Below, in pieces: positions 33,501 to 44,620 of a DNA stretch of 64,000 bases. Numbering within the stretch: the first letter of the stretch is position 1; every line of letters begins with the position of its first letter. The DNA is from Hemerocallis citrina (Eukaryota; Streptophyta; Magnoliopsida; Asparagales; Asphodelaceae): NCBI GenBank assembly GCA_017893485.1, contig CM030360.1:143724697-143788696 (forward strand), written 5' to 3'. A program made the translations under genes and the position numbers. Under the pieces are notes generated by a model. It was not told the origin of the DNA and did no database searches. It worked only from the letters and a program-made list of their open reading frames with translations.

Positions 33501-35614
33501 TTAGTTCCATCCTAGTCAGAGAAGAATCAGGGTCCAGAAATCAATCTACTATGTGAGCAAGACACTCCATAATGCAGAATTCTGTTACTCGAAAATAGAA
33601 AAGATGGGCTATGCACTAATCACAGCAGCTCGAAAACTTCACCCTATTTCCAAGTGCATTCCATATATGTCAAAACTGATCAGCCGCTCAAGCAAGTGCT
33701 CCTCAAACCTGAAAATTCCGAAAGATTGATGAAGTGATCCATTGAACTTAGTCAACACAACATCAGCTACCGACCAAGATTGGCCATCAAGGCCCAGGCC
33801 TTGGTCGAATTTATTGTGGAAACCACCATCACCGACTCCCCTGAGGAAGAAGAAACCCCCCACTTTGGAAAGTGTATGTAGATGGGTCATCTTGCCTCGA
33901 AGGAAGTGGAGTAGGAATTATTTTGCTTGGGCCCGATAAGTTTACTCTCCAGAACTTATTGCGCCTCAATTTTCCTGCACCCAACAACGAAGAGGAATAT
34001 GAAGCATTGATTACCGGTCTTCAATCACCAAGAGAAGTAGGGGTGCAAAGAATCGAGATGTTTAGCGACTCACAGTTAGTTGTCAACCAAGTCCAATGCG
34101 AGTATGAAGCCTGAGACGATCGCATGGCCAAGTACTTGTCACAAATGAAGAAACTCCTGACAACATTCAGAGAAATGTCACTCGCATTCCCCGGGAGCAA
34201 AACAAGAAAGCATATGCCTTTTCTAAGTTAGTTTCCCCATCTCTCGATGGGCTTGACCGCATGGTCCTCAATGAGGTCCTTCTCAAGACGAGTATCGAGG
34301 AGGAAAAGTTGGAGCTTATGGACATCACACTCCAAATGTCTGAAGATTGTTGGATGAAACCCCAGGTCGATTTCCTCGACAAGGGAATCCTCCCTGAAGA
34401 TCACAAAGAAGCAAGGAAGATTCGGACAATGGTAGAGAGATACACTCTCGCGGAAGGACTCCTATATAAACGCTCATACACCATAGTCGATGGCTGACCC
34501 TATCTTAGATGTCTCACTCCAGAGGAAGCGCAGTACACCCTCAAAGAACAACAAGAAGAAATTGGTAGCTACCATCAAGGGACAAAATCCCTGCACGAAA
34601 GATACTCAATCATAGGTAATATTGGCCAAGGCTACTCAGTGACGCACAAGAATATATTCGCCAGTGTGACCCCTGTCAGAAGCATTCAGCAATCAAGCAT
34701 GGACCTCATGCAATCCTCAGCTCTGTGTCTAGCCCCATCTCCTTCGCCACGTGGGGAATAGACTTGCTTAGACCATTTCCGCTAACAGCCGGCCGAAGAA
34801 TTTTCCTAGTGGTTGTCATCAACTACTTCGCAAAGTGTGTCAAAGTAGAGCCGCTAGCCACCATCATAGAGCAGAAAATCCAACAGTTCTTTTGGAGGAA
34901 CATTTTATGCATATTTGGGATCCCCTGAATACTCATCTCCAATAATGGCACGCAATTCACTGACAAAAAATTTCACCAGTTCTACACAAATTTGGGAATC
35001 ACTCAGTGCTTCGCCTTAGTTTCGCATCCCCAAATTAATGGCCAAGTTGAAAATGCAAATCGACAGATTCTAGATGGCCTTAAGAAGAGACTGGGAGAAG
35101 TTGCGAGAGGTATGTGGGTTGAAAAGCGGCCAAGTGTGTTGTGGTCTTACAGAACCATGAAGTGGACACCAACGGGGGAGTCACCCTTCAACCTTACCTA
35201 CAGCTCGGAAGCACTTATCCCCTTGGAAGTTGGATTGTTATTATAACGCCCCTGCCCCTAGCTCAGACAATTTATACAATTTAGAAGACAAATTAGATAC
35301 TATGTAGTTCAACTGCCCAACACAGGCTGCCTCTCAAAAGGTGGTTAACCGATTAGGTGACTCTTGATCATAGGCTTTTAGTATTTATTTATTATTTTAT
35401 TATTGTTTCTTACCGATATGGGATTTTAACTCTATCTTTCTTTTCCTCTCTTGCACAAGTCACGTGGGCCCCTGGCCTTGGGCGCCACGTCACCATCCTT
35501 TTTGACCGAGTCAATAGGACTTTACCTATTTTCATTCCTTCACGTGGGCCCCCATTGCATTCATTTGTTCAATTCACACCAAACCAGCCAACTATCTTTT
35601 ATACTTTTGAACAT

Positions 35615-35654
<40 letters not shown>

Positions 35655-36041
35655 ATTTTTTTAACACGGGGTGTTACAGTCATCTCTTCGCCTTCTTTCC
35701 TTCAATGAAAAGCAAAATTTCAACAATCTACGAGTCAACCTCGACATCGTTGAAGAGGTACGGGAAAGGTTGGCCATACGGAGGAAAATTTATCAGCAAA
35801 AGGTTGAGAAGTTTTATAACATGAGAGTCTGCCCCACAAATCTTGAAGAAGAGGAACGCGTCTTGCGTAAACTCAAAATCTCGAACCCATGAAGGAAAGG
35901 AAAGCTCTCTCCCACTAGGAGGGGTCGTACAAGGCATCTCAAGTGATTCGCCCAAGGTCATATCGACTTGAAGACCTGGGGAAGAAGATACCTAGAACTT
36001 GGATTGTCGAGCACCTTATGAAGTATAACGAGAGCGTCTAA
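30572..36041 (+). pseudogene. Gypsy-4 gag-pol remnant, RT partly deleted
   Basis: Gag begins near the ATG at 30572. The capsid-type segment has SYDGESDPTDHIESFKNL (about 31359-31412) and a zinc-knuckle variant at about 32062-32105 (CAFYKGHGHTSSNC). Protease (32430-32870) has RRILVDNGSFVNIMF. The N-terminal two-thirds of RT are missing: the sequence passes from the protease end to CYRVMPFSLKNAGATYQ at about 32926, then KVYVDDMLVKS. RNase H starts KVYVDGSSCLEGSG (about 33867) and ends FSDSQLVVNQV. Integrase has TWGIDLLRPF, VVVINYFAK (Asp to Asn) and ISNNGTQF, where the second catalytic Asp is Asn. An LTR insertion at 35242-35678 cuts the integrase C-terminus, which ends at the TAA at 36039. Many stops are present. 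Confidence 0.88.
35242..35678 (-). mobile_element. TRIM-like solo LTR in gypsy-4 integrase
   Basis: On the minus strand it starts tgtaacaccccgtg and ends ggggcgttata, like the TRIM LTRs further right. It carries the same core block (about 35306-35367: cctctcaaaaggtggttaac on the plus strand). Flanks gttat (35237-35241) and gtcat (35679-35683) agree at 4 of 5 positions. A GT microsatellite of about 32 bp lies at 35618-35650. Confidence 0.8.
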
Positions 36042-36299
36042 AATGCCTTCTTTTAACAGTAGAACTTTTAAAACTTGTAATCAAGGTCAGCCATTGGAGC
36101 AACCTTTTAGTTTACTTTTCCTTTCAATATAGACCGCTTTCACTAATGATCATTCCATACAGCTGTTAGAGCAACCCCTTAGTTTATTTCTCAATAAAAT
36201 TAGCTAGTTTCTTTTTAAACATTTGTTCAATGTCATTAAAGCAAACAACGAGTTAAACGCCCAACTTACACTTAAAACGACACTAAAAACTCGTTAAAA

Positions 36300-36650
36300 G
36301 CTTCCTACCAGACAAATTCGTAGTCCATACCCATGGCTCAAAGTTACTCTAGAAATTTGCAATAAAGCAAGTTCAGAGTTCGCTTCACCATTCGATCTGC
36401 TCTTGCAATTCGTTAGCACCTCTACAGTAGGTTCGGAGTCCATACCCATGGCTCGAAGTTACTTTAGCAACCTGCGACAAAACAAGTTTAGAGTTCGCTA
36501 CGCCATTCGATCTGCTCCTGCAACCTGTTAACACTTAAACTAACAAGTTCGGAATCCATACCCATGGCTCGAAGTTACTCTAGCAATTTGTACTGAAGCA
36601 AATTCAGAGTTCGCTTTGTCATTCAACCTGTTACTGAAACTAGTTAAAAT
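36300..36650. repeat. Tandem array, about 115-bp unit, 3 copies
   Basis: The marker ccatacccatggctc occurs at 36325, 36440 and 36556. Units also share 'agttactctagcaa' and 'cattcgatctgct'. Confidence 0.85.
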
Positions 36651-37504
36651 CCCTTAAAGACAAATTAAAGGTCCAAAATCTTGGATTGTAGTTACTTTAA
36701 TAAAACTTGCAGAAGCTATGTTTGGAGTTCAACTCGCCACTTGATGCGACTCTCACAATTTGTTGGAGGACCCATACAGCAAGTTTGAAAAACAACTCTC
36801 CCTTAGAGTTTCTCCTACAACTAGCTGAGTACAATACGCATAAGTTCTAAACTCTTTCAAACATTACGCACATTGTAGACAGTTCGTTAGCTATATACAA
36901 CAGACTTGAGGCCATATTATTTAGCTACAAAGAACCCAATTGATGACCCATCATTCTCAACAACAAGTCTCATTACAACTGCAGAATTACAGTCAATCTA
37001 TGTTTCATGCCTAAGAATCGTTACGAAAGTCTTGTAATCACTGTACAACAAACTATCTTGCAAGTCCTTCTTCAAGCTACACACTAGAAGAATGCTCTGC
37101 CTAAGAGACACCAACCTCTCCACCAGGCTCCCGTTAGTTGACAGCTCCCCAGGGCTGCCTTAACTCTTGATGATGAAATTCAATACAAGTCTTCTTTAGA
37201 CGGGCAAGCTCCAGCCTAACACCTTCACCTGAGTAGGCTCTAACTACTTCTCGCATTAAGCGCCGGGCAAACAGATGTGTCCCAATGCCGTCAAGCACGG
37301 TATATCACAAAGGAGAGTAAGCTCAATATCCCAAGGACCTCATTTGATGTACACAAGTACTTGTCAGCAAAAAGAAGAACGGAATCATCTCAACGCTGAA
37401 CAAACACAAGGGACTTCACTTCATTATTAAGAATATTAAGAATACCCACAACTCATTTGCTCCAAAAAATGAATTCGGCACTTCGAACGCCATTTAAGTT
37501 CCTC

Positions 37505-37975
37505 CAGCCAACAATTTGTCAACTCCGAACAATAAGTTTGCTACCTCGCTCTCTGCACGAACTCCATCAACAACTTCTTGGCTCCAAACAATGAGCTCAA
37601 TGCTCCGCTCTCTACTCGAGCTCCATCAACAACTCATTCGCTCCTCGCAACGAGTTCAACGCCTTGCCTACCGCTCAAGCTCCATCAATAGCTCGCTGAC
37701 TCCAAACAACGAGTTCAACGTCTTTCTCTTTGCACGAGCTCCATCAACAACTCGTTGAATCCAAATTATGAGTTATACACCCTGCTTTCTACTCGAGATC
37801 CATCAACAACTTGTTGGCTCTAAACAACGAGTTCAACGCTCTACTCACCGTGCGAGCTTCATCAGCAATTTGTTGACTCCAAGCAATGAGTTCAATGCTC
37901 TGCTCACCACTCGAGCTCCATCAACAACTCGTTGACTCCAAACAAACGAATTTGATGCCCTGCTCTCCACGAACT
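37505..37975. repeat. Tandem array, about 59-bp unit, 7-8 copies
   Basis: The word ctccatcaacaactcgttg or a variant recurs at about 37562, 37621, 37680, 37739, 37797, 37856 and 37918, each followed by 'ctccaaacaa.gagttcaacgc'. Confidence 0.85.
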
Positions 37976-38580
37976 TGTTGGGCACAAACGGCTAGTTCAA
38001 ACGATCAGCTCTGTCTAAGAGTTACCTCTACAAACTTGTTGGGCACAAACGACAAGTTCAAACGTTTAACTCCGTTATATAGTTCTTTATTAACCTGCTG
38101 GTGCAAAATAGCAAGTCCAACATCAGCTCCGTCACAGAGTTACCTCTACAAACACTACGACCAACTCCACCTCGGAGTTGCCTCCATAGAACTTGTTGGG
38201 TACAAAAGGCAAGTTCAAACGTCTAACTCCGTATTAGTGTTGCCTCTTTTAACTTGTAAGGTTCAAACGAGCTCTACCTCAACTCGAACAAAGAGTTGCC
38301 TCTATAAACTTATTGGGAACAAACAACAAGTTCAAACGTCTAACCCTGTCAAAAGAGTTCTCTATTAACTTGCTGGGTGCAAACGGTAATGTCAAACTTC
38401 CAACTCCGTCTCAGAGTTGTCTCCAAACTCACCGAAGTAAATGGCAAGTTCAACATCAACTCCGTCTGAGAGTCGTCTCTCTAAACTTGATGGGCGCAAA
38501 TAGAAAGTTCAACGTTCAACTCTGCCTCAGAGTTGTCTTTCTAAAACTTGTCAGGATCAAACGACAAGCTATACAACAAC
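37976..38580. repeat. Degenerate array of 'aacttgttgggcacaaacg' units
   Basis: Units of about 60-70 bp contain 'aacttgttgggcacaaacgacaagttcaaacg' followed by 'ctccgt..cagagttgcctct'. Copies diverge strongly. Confidence 0.7.
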
Positions 38581-39379
38581 TTCTATTTATAGAAACATGG
38601 AGATCAAATCACCACGTGGCAAAATCTGAGCCCTCCACAAGATCCAACGGTCAAATCACTCTATACCAGGTTCAATAAGAACAGTATCCCAGTAATAGGA
38701 CAGTCAACTGGCAAAATGGGTGAACGTCACAACACTCAGCCGATGAAAGAAGCAGATCGATGGTGTAAACACTTCAACAAACACTTGGTAGGTGTAATGG
38801 GCTAGACAATTTCACAAACACATGGTGGACACAGTGGGGTAGACAATTTCACAAACACTTGGTGGGTGCAAGTTTCACCACCAACAAAAAGAAATCCATC
38901 ACCAACCAAGCTTCCACCTGATCAAGTCTACTAGCCCAACGATGGTTCCCAATCACCACCGAATGCAGTCAACCTCACTCCTTAAAACATCAACAACAAC
39001 GATAACCTCGAGAAGCTTCAAAGGAAGAGATGGACAAACTCTTGCAACTTAGCTCATTCAAGGAGATTTAAACCCTACCTCAACTATACCCAGCACTTCG
39101 CAAATCCAAAAACCTTTACACTTCTGCCTCATGTGATCCAAACCCAAGCTTCATACAGGAGCAAAGGAGTTGCAAACAATGGAGAAAACACAAGCTTCCT
39201 ATAAGAGCAATTAGATTCAGATCCAAACTCGAAGACCATCAAAACCCGCATCATATTAAAGATAGGGAGTTATAGGGTTATCGGGTCGGATCCAATTAAA
39301 ACCTGAAACCCCAAAAGCTTCTTCAACCCTTCTTCTCCAAAAACCAACTCTAACTATCTCCACTTCGTCAGTGACCCCA

Positions 39380-40260
39380 ACTTCGTAGCTCGACCAAGAG
39401 CTATAGTTCGATGCTGCCATAGCTCGATCACCGACGACGAAGGCCACAATTAGAGAAATCCACCTCCAAAACTGAACCTTGAGTGAACGTCGAAGATACA
39501 GCTAAAAAAAGAGCATCCTCTGTGCTTCGACGAAACTCGACCAAGAGGAGTTCGATAATTCCATAGCTCAGTGAAGCTCCAAGTTCCATAGCTCGGTGGA
39601 AGCTCCACAGCTCGACGAAGACCGAATCTCCATAGCACGGCGAGACCCATAGCTCGACAACTCCACCTTGCAGGTCAGCAAAGCTCATAGCTCGGCGAAA
39701 AGCTCAAGACAATCCTAACCTCGCAGCACGATAGGAATTCCCAGAACCTTATAGCTCGTAGCTCGGCAAGAAAATCATGAGCTTATAGCTTACAACGGGG
39801 CAAGAATTCTTAGGACCTCATAGCTCGTAGCTCCGAATGAAAATCATGAGCTCATAGCTCGTAGCTTGTAAAGATTATCATAGCTCGACTTCAGAGCATG
39901 GCGAGATGATCGTGGCTTGACAAAATGCCGACCAAAACTCCATCATAGCTTGCCAACACCCATAGCTCGCCAACTCCTTCATAGGTCGACCACGATGCCT
40001 TTCCCATAGCTCGGCAATGAACTGAATAGCTCTCAATGTCGAAAAAGAGGTAGGTCGGCGAAGTTCAATAGATCGGCAGTCAACGAAGGAGATATGACGA
40101 CGAAGTTTGTAGCTCGGAGAGGGTGAGAGGGTGCGAGGGTGGTAGCTCGGAGAAATCATTCGAGTCCCCATAGGTCGACGAGAAGGAGGAGCCCATAGCT
40201 TGACGATGAAGCAAGGCCATAGCTCGGTCGAGTTCAATGCCCATAGCTCAGCCAAATTGT
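39380..40260. repeat. Region of scattered 'catagctcg' repeats
   Basis: The nonamer catagctcg, or a one-base variant such as gtagctcgg, recurs roughly every 20-60 bases. It creates spurious open frames on both strands. Confidence 0.75.
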
Positions 40261-40999
40261 CGGCCAAGCTAGGGGTCACAGTGAGCATTCACTGTCCTTT
40301 GGATCACCCCGAAAATTGCGCTCCCATGCAACCGACGCTTGATATTGAGCCACGCCATCTCCGTCACTCTGCTCTCCTTTCCACCACTTGATCTCACTCA
40401 GCAAACGAGCACGAAGCTGATTAACTTACTAGATGAAGCCACGTCCCCCTCCATCACTACAACGTGATCACGGCCGCTCGATCTCACTTAGTGGGCGAGC
40501 CAAGCACTAATCCACGCTTTCGATTGCACCACATAGCCCCTCATCGCAGCGATCAGATCTTAACCCTAGTTCAACTTAGCGGGCGAGCCATCCTCTGATC
40601 AACGACTTCGATCGAGCCACAAAGCGTACTGAGGTATTAAAATTCGAAAAATTGCCAGAAATTCATTTATAATTCGAAATTTTAATTAAAAATCCAAAAA
40701 TAATTATTTAAATAAAAAAATTAATTAAAATTTCTGAAAAATAATTTTTAAATGGGTTTATTAATTATAAAATTCAAAAAAGTGGTTTTAAAATTAGGAA
40801 AATTATTTTAAAAATCTAGAAAATTTTGGAAAAATTCGAAAAATATGGTAAAATCCAAGAAAATATTCACTGCCTTCAGAAGACTATGATCAGTTCCAGG
40901 TATCTCCAAGCATCCTAAAAGCTAAGATAGTATTCCGGAATCCAAAGCGAACTACTCCTCGAAAGACAAGAAAATTGTCTTCCGGGAGTGGGGGGCTTA

Positions 41000-41648
41000 T
41001 GATAATGGTAAAAATCACAAAAAATTAGAGTCGTACGATTCCAACACAGATCTCAAAGCTTCTATAAGAAGATTAATCATAACGGGCCTCTTTAACAGGT
41101 CCGAGCCTCCTCTAGACTCCTTATAAGACATGAGCCTCTTTCAAGCCCATAAAAAGTGACTGATTAGGCTCACAAAGAGAGACTCAGCCCATGAAGGCTG
41201 TTAGTCAAATCTCTTATCCCCAAACAAGAGAGTTTATTTCTTGAGGAGGAGATTCGAATAGGAGATAAGAAATTCATAGTCAATCTAATGGATTCATATC
41301 AATCTCCTGTACTGTTTCTCAGGCCTATAAATACCCTCCCTCATTTTCAGTCAGAAGGTAATCAACAGTTTCTCTCTCAAAACCATGCTTCTCTCTCTCT
41401 CTGGTCCTGACTTGAGCGTCGGAGGATCTGCTGTCGGGGCCAACCTCTGGTGTTTCAGGCATTTTGCAGATCCATCAATCGCGTCAACAATCATCGGATC
41501 CAGATCACGATGTTCAATCAACAATCCAGATTCAATCTCAGGAGCTCTAATCACATTTCATGGCAAAGATCAAAGGTCATTTTTTAGTAGTTTCTATCAA
41601 ATATTAACTCAGTATCTGTTTGCTCCCACACAAAAATAAGCAACAACA
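41000..41648 (+). repeat. Gypsy-4 3' LTR (649 bp)
   Basis: Preceded by ccgggagtggggggctta. TATA box tataaata is at 41326-41333. It ends caacaaca and abuts the minus-strand copia LTR at 41650. Confidence 0.9.
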
Positions 41649-41649
41649 A

Positions 41650-42030
41650 TGAACACTGAAAAAATCAGGACTTCTCGATTCTATAATATTATCAATAACA
41701 AAACAATAATACAATAGACTCCCAAATCTATCGCACACCAGTATGCAATCTTTCTCTCTTTAGGTGTTTCAACATCGATACTCTACCTCATTATCACACT
41801 CTACTCTCTTTACTACTTACTTTATTTCTCTTCATAGGAGCTTGATTCAAATAGCCAACCTCTATATGGTATTTCTAGTTAGGGCAAACCTCCTGGCTGT
41901 CTCTGCACCCCTACTCCTTCTTGATGAAACTATGAGATAAGTCTAGATATTGAACTTTCTAAAGTGTAGTCTAAAAATGATGTTGAAATTTCTTGAGTGT
42001 ACTCTAGAAATTTGGTGTTGATTCTTAACA
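41650..42030 (-). repeat. LTR of a minus-strand copia fragment (381 bp)
   Basis: On the minus strand it starts tgttaagaatcaacacc, directly after a polypurine tract (ggtgaggaaggggca), and ends ttttcagtgttca. It is the 3' LTR of the pol fragment to its right. No partner LTR is in the window. Confidence 0.75.
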
Positions 42031-42650
42031 TGCCCCTTCCTCACCAAATTTGATCATCCCAGGCGTGATCTTCAGCTTCTCAAATACTTCGATCTTTAAT
42101 GGCTTAGTAAAGATGTCAGCAACTTGTTCTTCTGTCCTGTAGTAATTGAGCTTTACTCTCTTCAACTTAGATTGATCCCACAAAACTGGAACATTGTCTC
42201 TATGTGGTTGCTCTTCCCATGTGCAACGGGATTTTTTGTCAGTTTGATCGCAGACTGATTATTCATGTACAATACTGTAGGCTCCTGCTATTGATGATTT
42301 AACTTCTGCATGAGATTTCTGAGCCATATTGCTTGACATGCATATGTTGCTGCTGCTATGTACTCAGCTTCATATGTTGACAGAGAAACTACTGACTGCT
42401 TGTTCGAAGTCCATGAAAATGCAGCTGATCTGATGTTGAATGCATACCCGGATGTGCTTTTTCTTTCATCAAAGTCACCTCCATATTCATTGTCAGTGTA
42501 ACCAACCAACATGAACTCTTCTGAGTGTGTGTACAATAATCCATCACCAACAGTGCCTTTGACATACCTTAGTATTCTCTTGGCGGCCTTGAAGCGCCCC
42601 TGCTTTGGCTTCTCCATGTATCTACTTACTGGCCCACTGCATACATGATG
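42031..42650 (-). pseudogene. 3' end of a copia pol gene (RNase H), truncated
   Basis: Reading leftward from 42650, the frame has SRYMEKPKQGRFKAAKRILRY, LVGYTDNEYGGDFDERKS and STYEAEYIAAATYACQAIWL (RNase H). A TAG follows LNHQ near 42288. It resumes as YMNNQSAIKLT and ends EEQVADIFTKPLK ... FGEEGAC. The usual Asp before NQSAI is Asn. The upstream part is cut by TRIM-A and not found again in the window. Confidence 0.85.
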
Positions 42651-43203
42651 TGTAACATCCCGTAATTTCTAAAGAGCTATAAGTATAATATATGTATATA
42701 ATAATATAAGAGGAATTAAATTGGGTGTCCTATAGAAGATTCTATAGGGGGTATCATATAAAATTAAGTGAGATGGGGGGGGGGGCATGGATTGTAAAGC
42801 ACAGCAAAAGTTTGCTGTTGTGGGGGGTGGGGGGGCATGGATTGTAAAGCACAGCAAAAGTTTGCTGTTGTGGTTTTAGTGATGTCATTGATGACGTAAC
42901 CCATGGGGGGCCCGACCATTTGTGAAGACAAAAGCAGAGGTCTGCTCTTGTGGTAACGTGTACATAGGGACCCACTGGGCTTGTGTGTACACGGGATTTG
43001 AAAAGGAAAAATGTATGAAAAATAGTCCCATATCGAGAATTGAAGTAGAATAATTAACTAAAAATAATATAGCCTATAATCAAGAGTCACCAATCTGGTT
43101 AACCACCTTTTGAGAGGCAGCCTGTGGTGGGCAGTTTACTATACTATAAATAATTTCTCTGATAAATTGTATAAATTGTCTAAGCTGGGGCAGAGGCGTT
43201 ACA
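42651..43203 (+). repeat. TRIM-A 5' LTR (553 bp)
   Basis: It starts tgtaacatcccg and ends gcagaggcgttaca. It has a local duplication of 'gcatggattgtaaagcacag' (about 42785 and 42834) and the core block shared with TRIM-B at about 43078-43138. Confidence 0.85.
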
Positions 43204-43518
43204 AATGGTATCAGAGCCGACTTTCGACACCGAGTGTGGGGCATGTCTCTATAGTTGGGCGGTGGATTTCGGGACTATAGACCCAGTTGGGCGGTGGATT
43301 CCGGGATCATGATTAGTCGGGCAGATAGGAGGGCAACTCAATTAAATCTGGAATTATGATTGATCGGGCAGTGGATTCCGGGATCATGATTAATCAGGCG
43401 GATAGAAGAGCAGATGCTCCACATTGGTTAAGAAACTAGATCCTGCACTAGATTGTGCATGCCCCGTGCTCAGCGAGGACGCTGATTTCTAAAGGAAAGA
43501 GGGGGGGGGGGGGGTGTA
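43204..43518 (+). other. TRIM-A primer site, internal domain and polypurine tract
   Basis: The primer site tggtatcagagccgac begins at 43206. The internal part repeats 'gggcggtggattccgggatcatgatt' several times and ends 'cagcgaggacgctgatttct' plus a long G run (polypurine tract). No reading frame is supported. Confidence 0.8.
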
Positions 43519-43647
43519 TGTAACATCCCGTAATTTCTAAAGAGCTACAAGTAGAAATTACGGGATGTTACATTGGGTGTTTTATAGAAGGTTCCATAGG
43601 GGTATCATATAAAATTAAGTGAGATGGGGGGGCACGGTTTGTGAAGC
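43519..43647 (+). repeat. TRIM-A 3' LTR, first part, with an inverted terminal copy
   Basis: The first 21 bases (43519-43539) are repeated as an exact inverted copy at 43552-43572, replacing LTR sequence present at the same place in the 5' LTR. The part ends at gaagc, the target duplication of the inserted solo LTR. Confidence 0.8.
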
Positions 43648-44189
43648 TGTCACGCCCCGCTTCCCAAAAAGAATACGGATACACAACAAAATCCCAGAGA
43701 ATAATTTTCATCATCCATAAGCTGTTCAAAAAATCTTTACAATATTCACAAGAATCATCAGAGTCGGAAGCAAAAAATCAACCACATGCACATATGAGCC
43801 AAAATATCAACAAGAATACTTGAAACCAAATACATTAATCTCAAATAGTCATGATCTGAATAAAACAAATATCTTGGGTCACACTGCCCAAATACAGGAA
43901 TAAATTCAAGTCTCAAAATACAATATTATTCAAGCAAGCTACAAAAAATAATAATAATAAAATCCAGCACTAATACTTCATGTCACCGATACCATCTGAA
44001 ACCTGTTCTCCAAAACCTGCAACTCAACTAATACAGAAAAGAGGGAAAGAGAAAAACAAGTACATGTCAATTGCAAGTTTACGGGCTACTTATAATGTAG
44101 GATACAAGCATATGAGAAAACTAACTAACAACATGGTATAAGTATGATGTCAATATAAACAACTAGCATGGCAAAGTGAACAAGTGTAA

Positions 44190-44620
44190 ATGGCATGAAT
44201 CGAGTATCAAGTAATCAAGTATCATGTAAACATGCATCAAGTGTCAAGTGTCATGTAATCATGTATCAGTGTCAAGTTTCAAGTCTCATGTATCATGTAG
44301 TCAAGTATCAAGTAAGCATGTATCATGTTCAAGTATCATGTTCAAGTATCATGTATCAAGTCTTGTAGTGATTACTATCTAGGTAGCACTTCATGCAGCC
44401 CACCTTACATGGTTGCTACAATAAATAGTTTCGCTTTAGATTTCATAGTGGACCATAGAAGGCAGTATACTCGGGGACAAGTCAAGTAATCGAGCTCCAA
44501 GCTCCAAGTATCATGTATCATGTATCATGTAATTACGTGTCAAGTTATCAAGTGGCAATTATCGTGTCTTGCATGCAAGTATCAAGTAATTACGTGTCAA
44601 GTATCATGTCTCAAGTAATC
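44190..44620. repeat. Degenerate repeats of 'caagtatcatgta'
   Basis: Words such as tcaagtatcatg, catgtatcaagt and tcaagtaatc recur many times within the solo LTR with irregular spacing. This looks like decayed short-unit expansion. Confidence 0.75.

Larger units (their letters stand above)
36042..40999. other. Noncoding 3' region of gypsy-4 with tandem arrays
   Basis: About 5 kb between the pol end and the 3' LTR. No long frame is present. Most of it is made of short-period degenerate repeats, listed separately. 40620-40870 is very AT-rich ('aaaattcgaaaa'-type words). Confidence 0.7.
29895..41648 (+). mobile_element. Gypsy-4: degraded Tat-type LTR retrotransposon
   Basis: LTRs at 29895-30541 and 41000-41648 start tgataatggtaaaaatca and end agcaacaaca. 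The 5' LTR is followed by a primer site of the gatygrcgc.gtctgtgga type shared with gypsy-6. A polypurine tract (gggagtggggggc) precedes the 3' LTR. Order is Gag, protease, RT, RNase H, integrase, then about 5 kb of noncoding 3' sequence, as in the Tat clade. Flanking 5-mers gcgaa and atgaa agree at 3 of 5 positions only. Confidence 0.9.
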
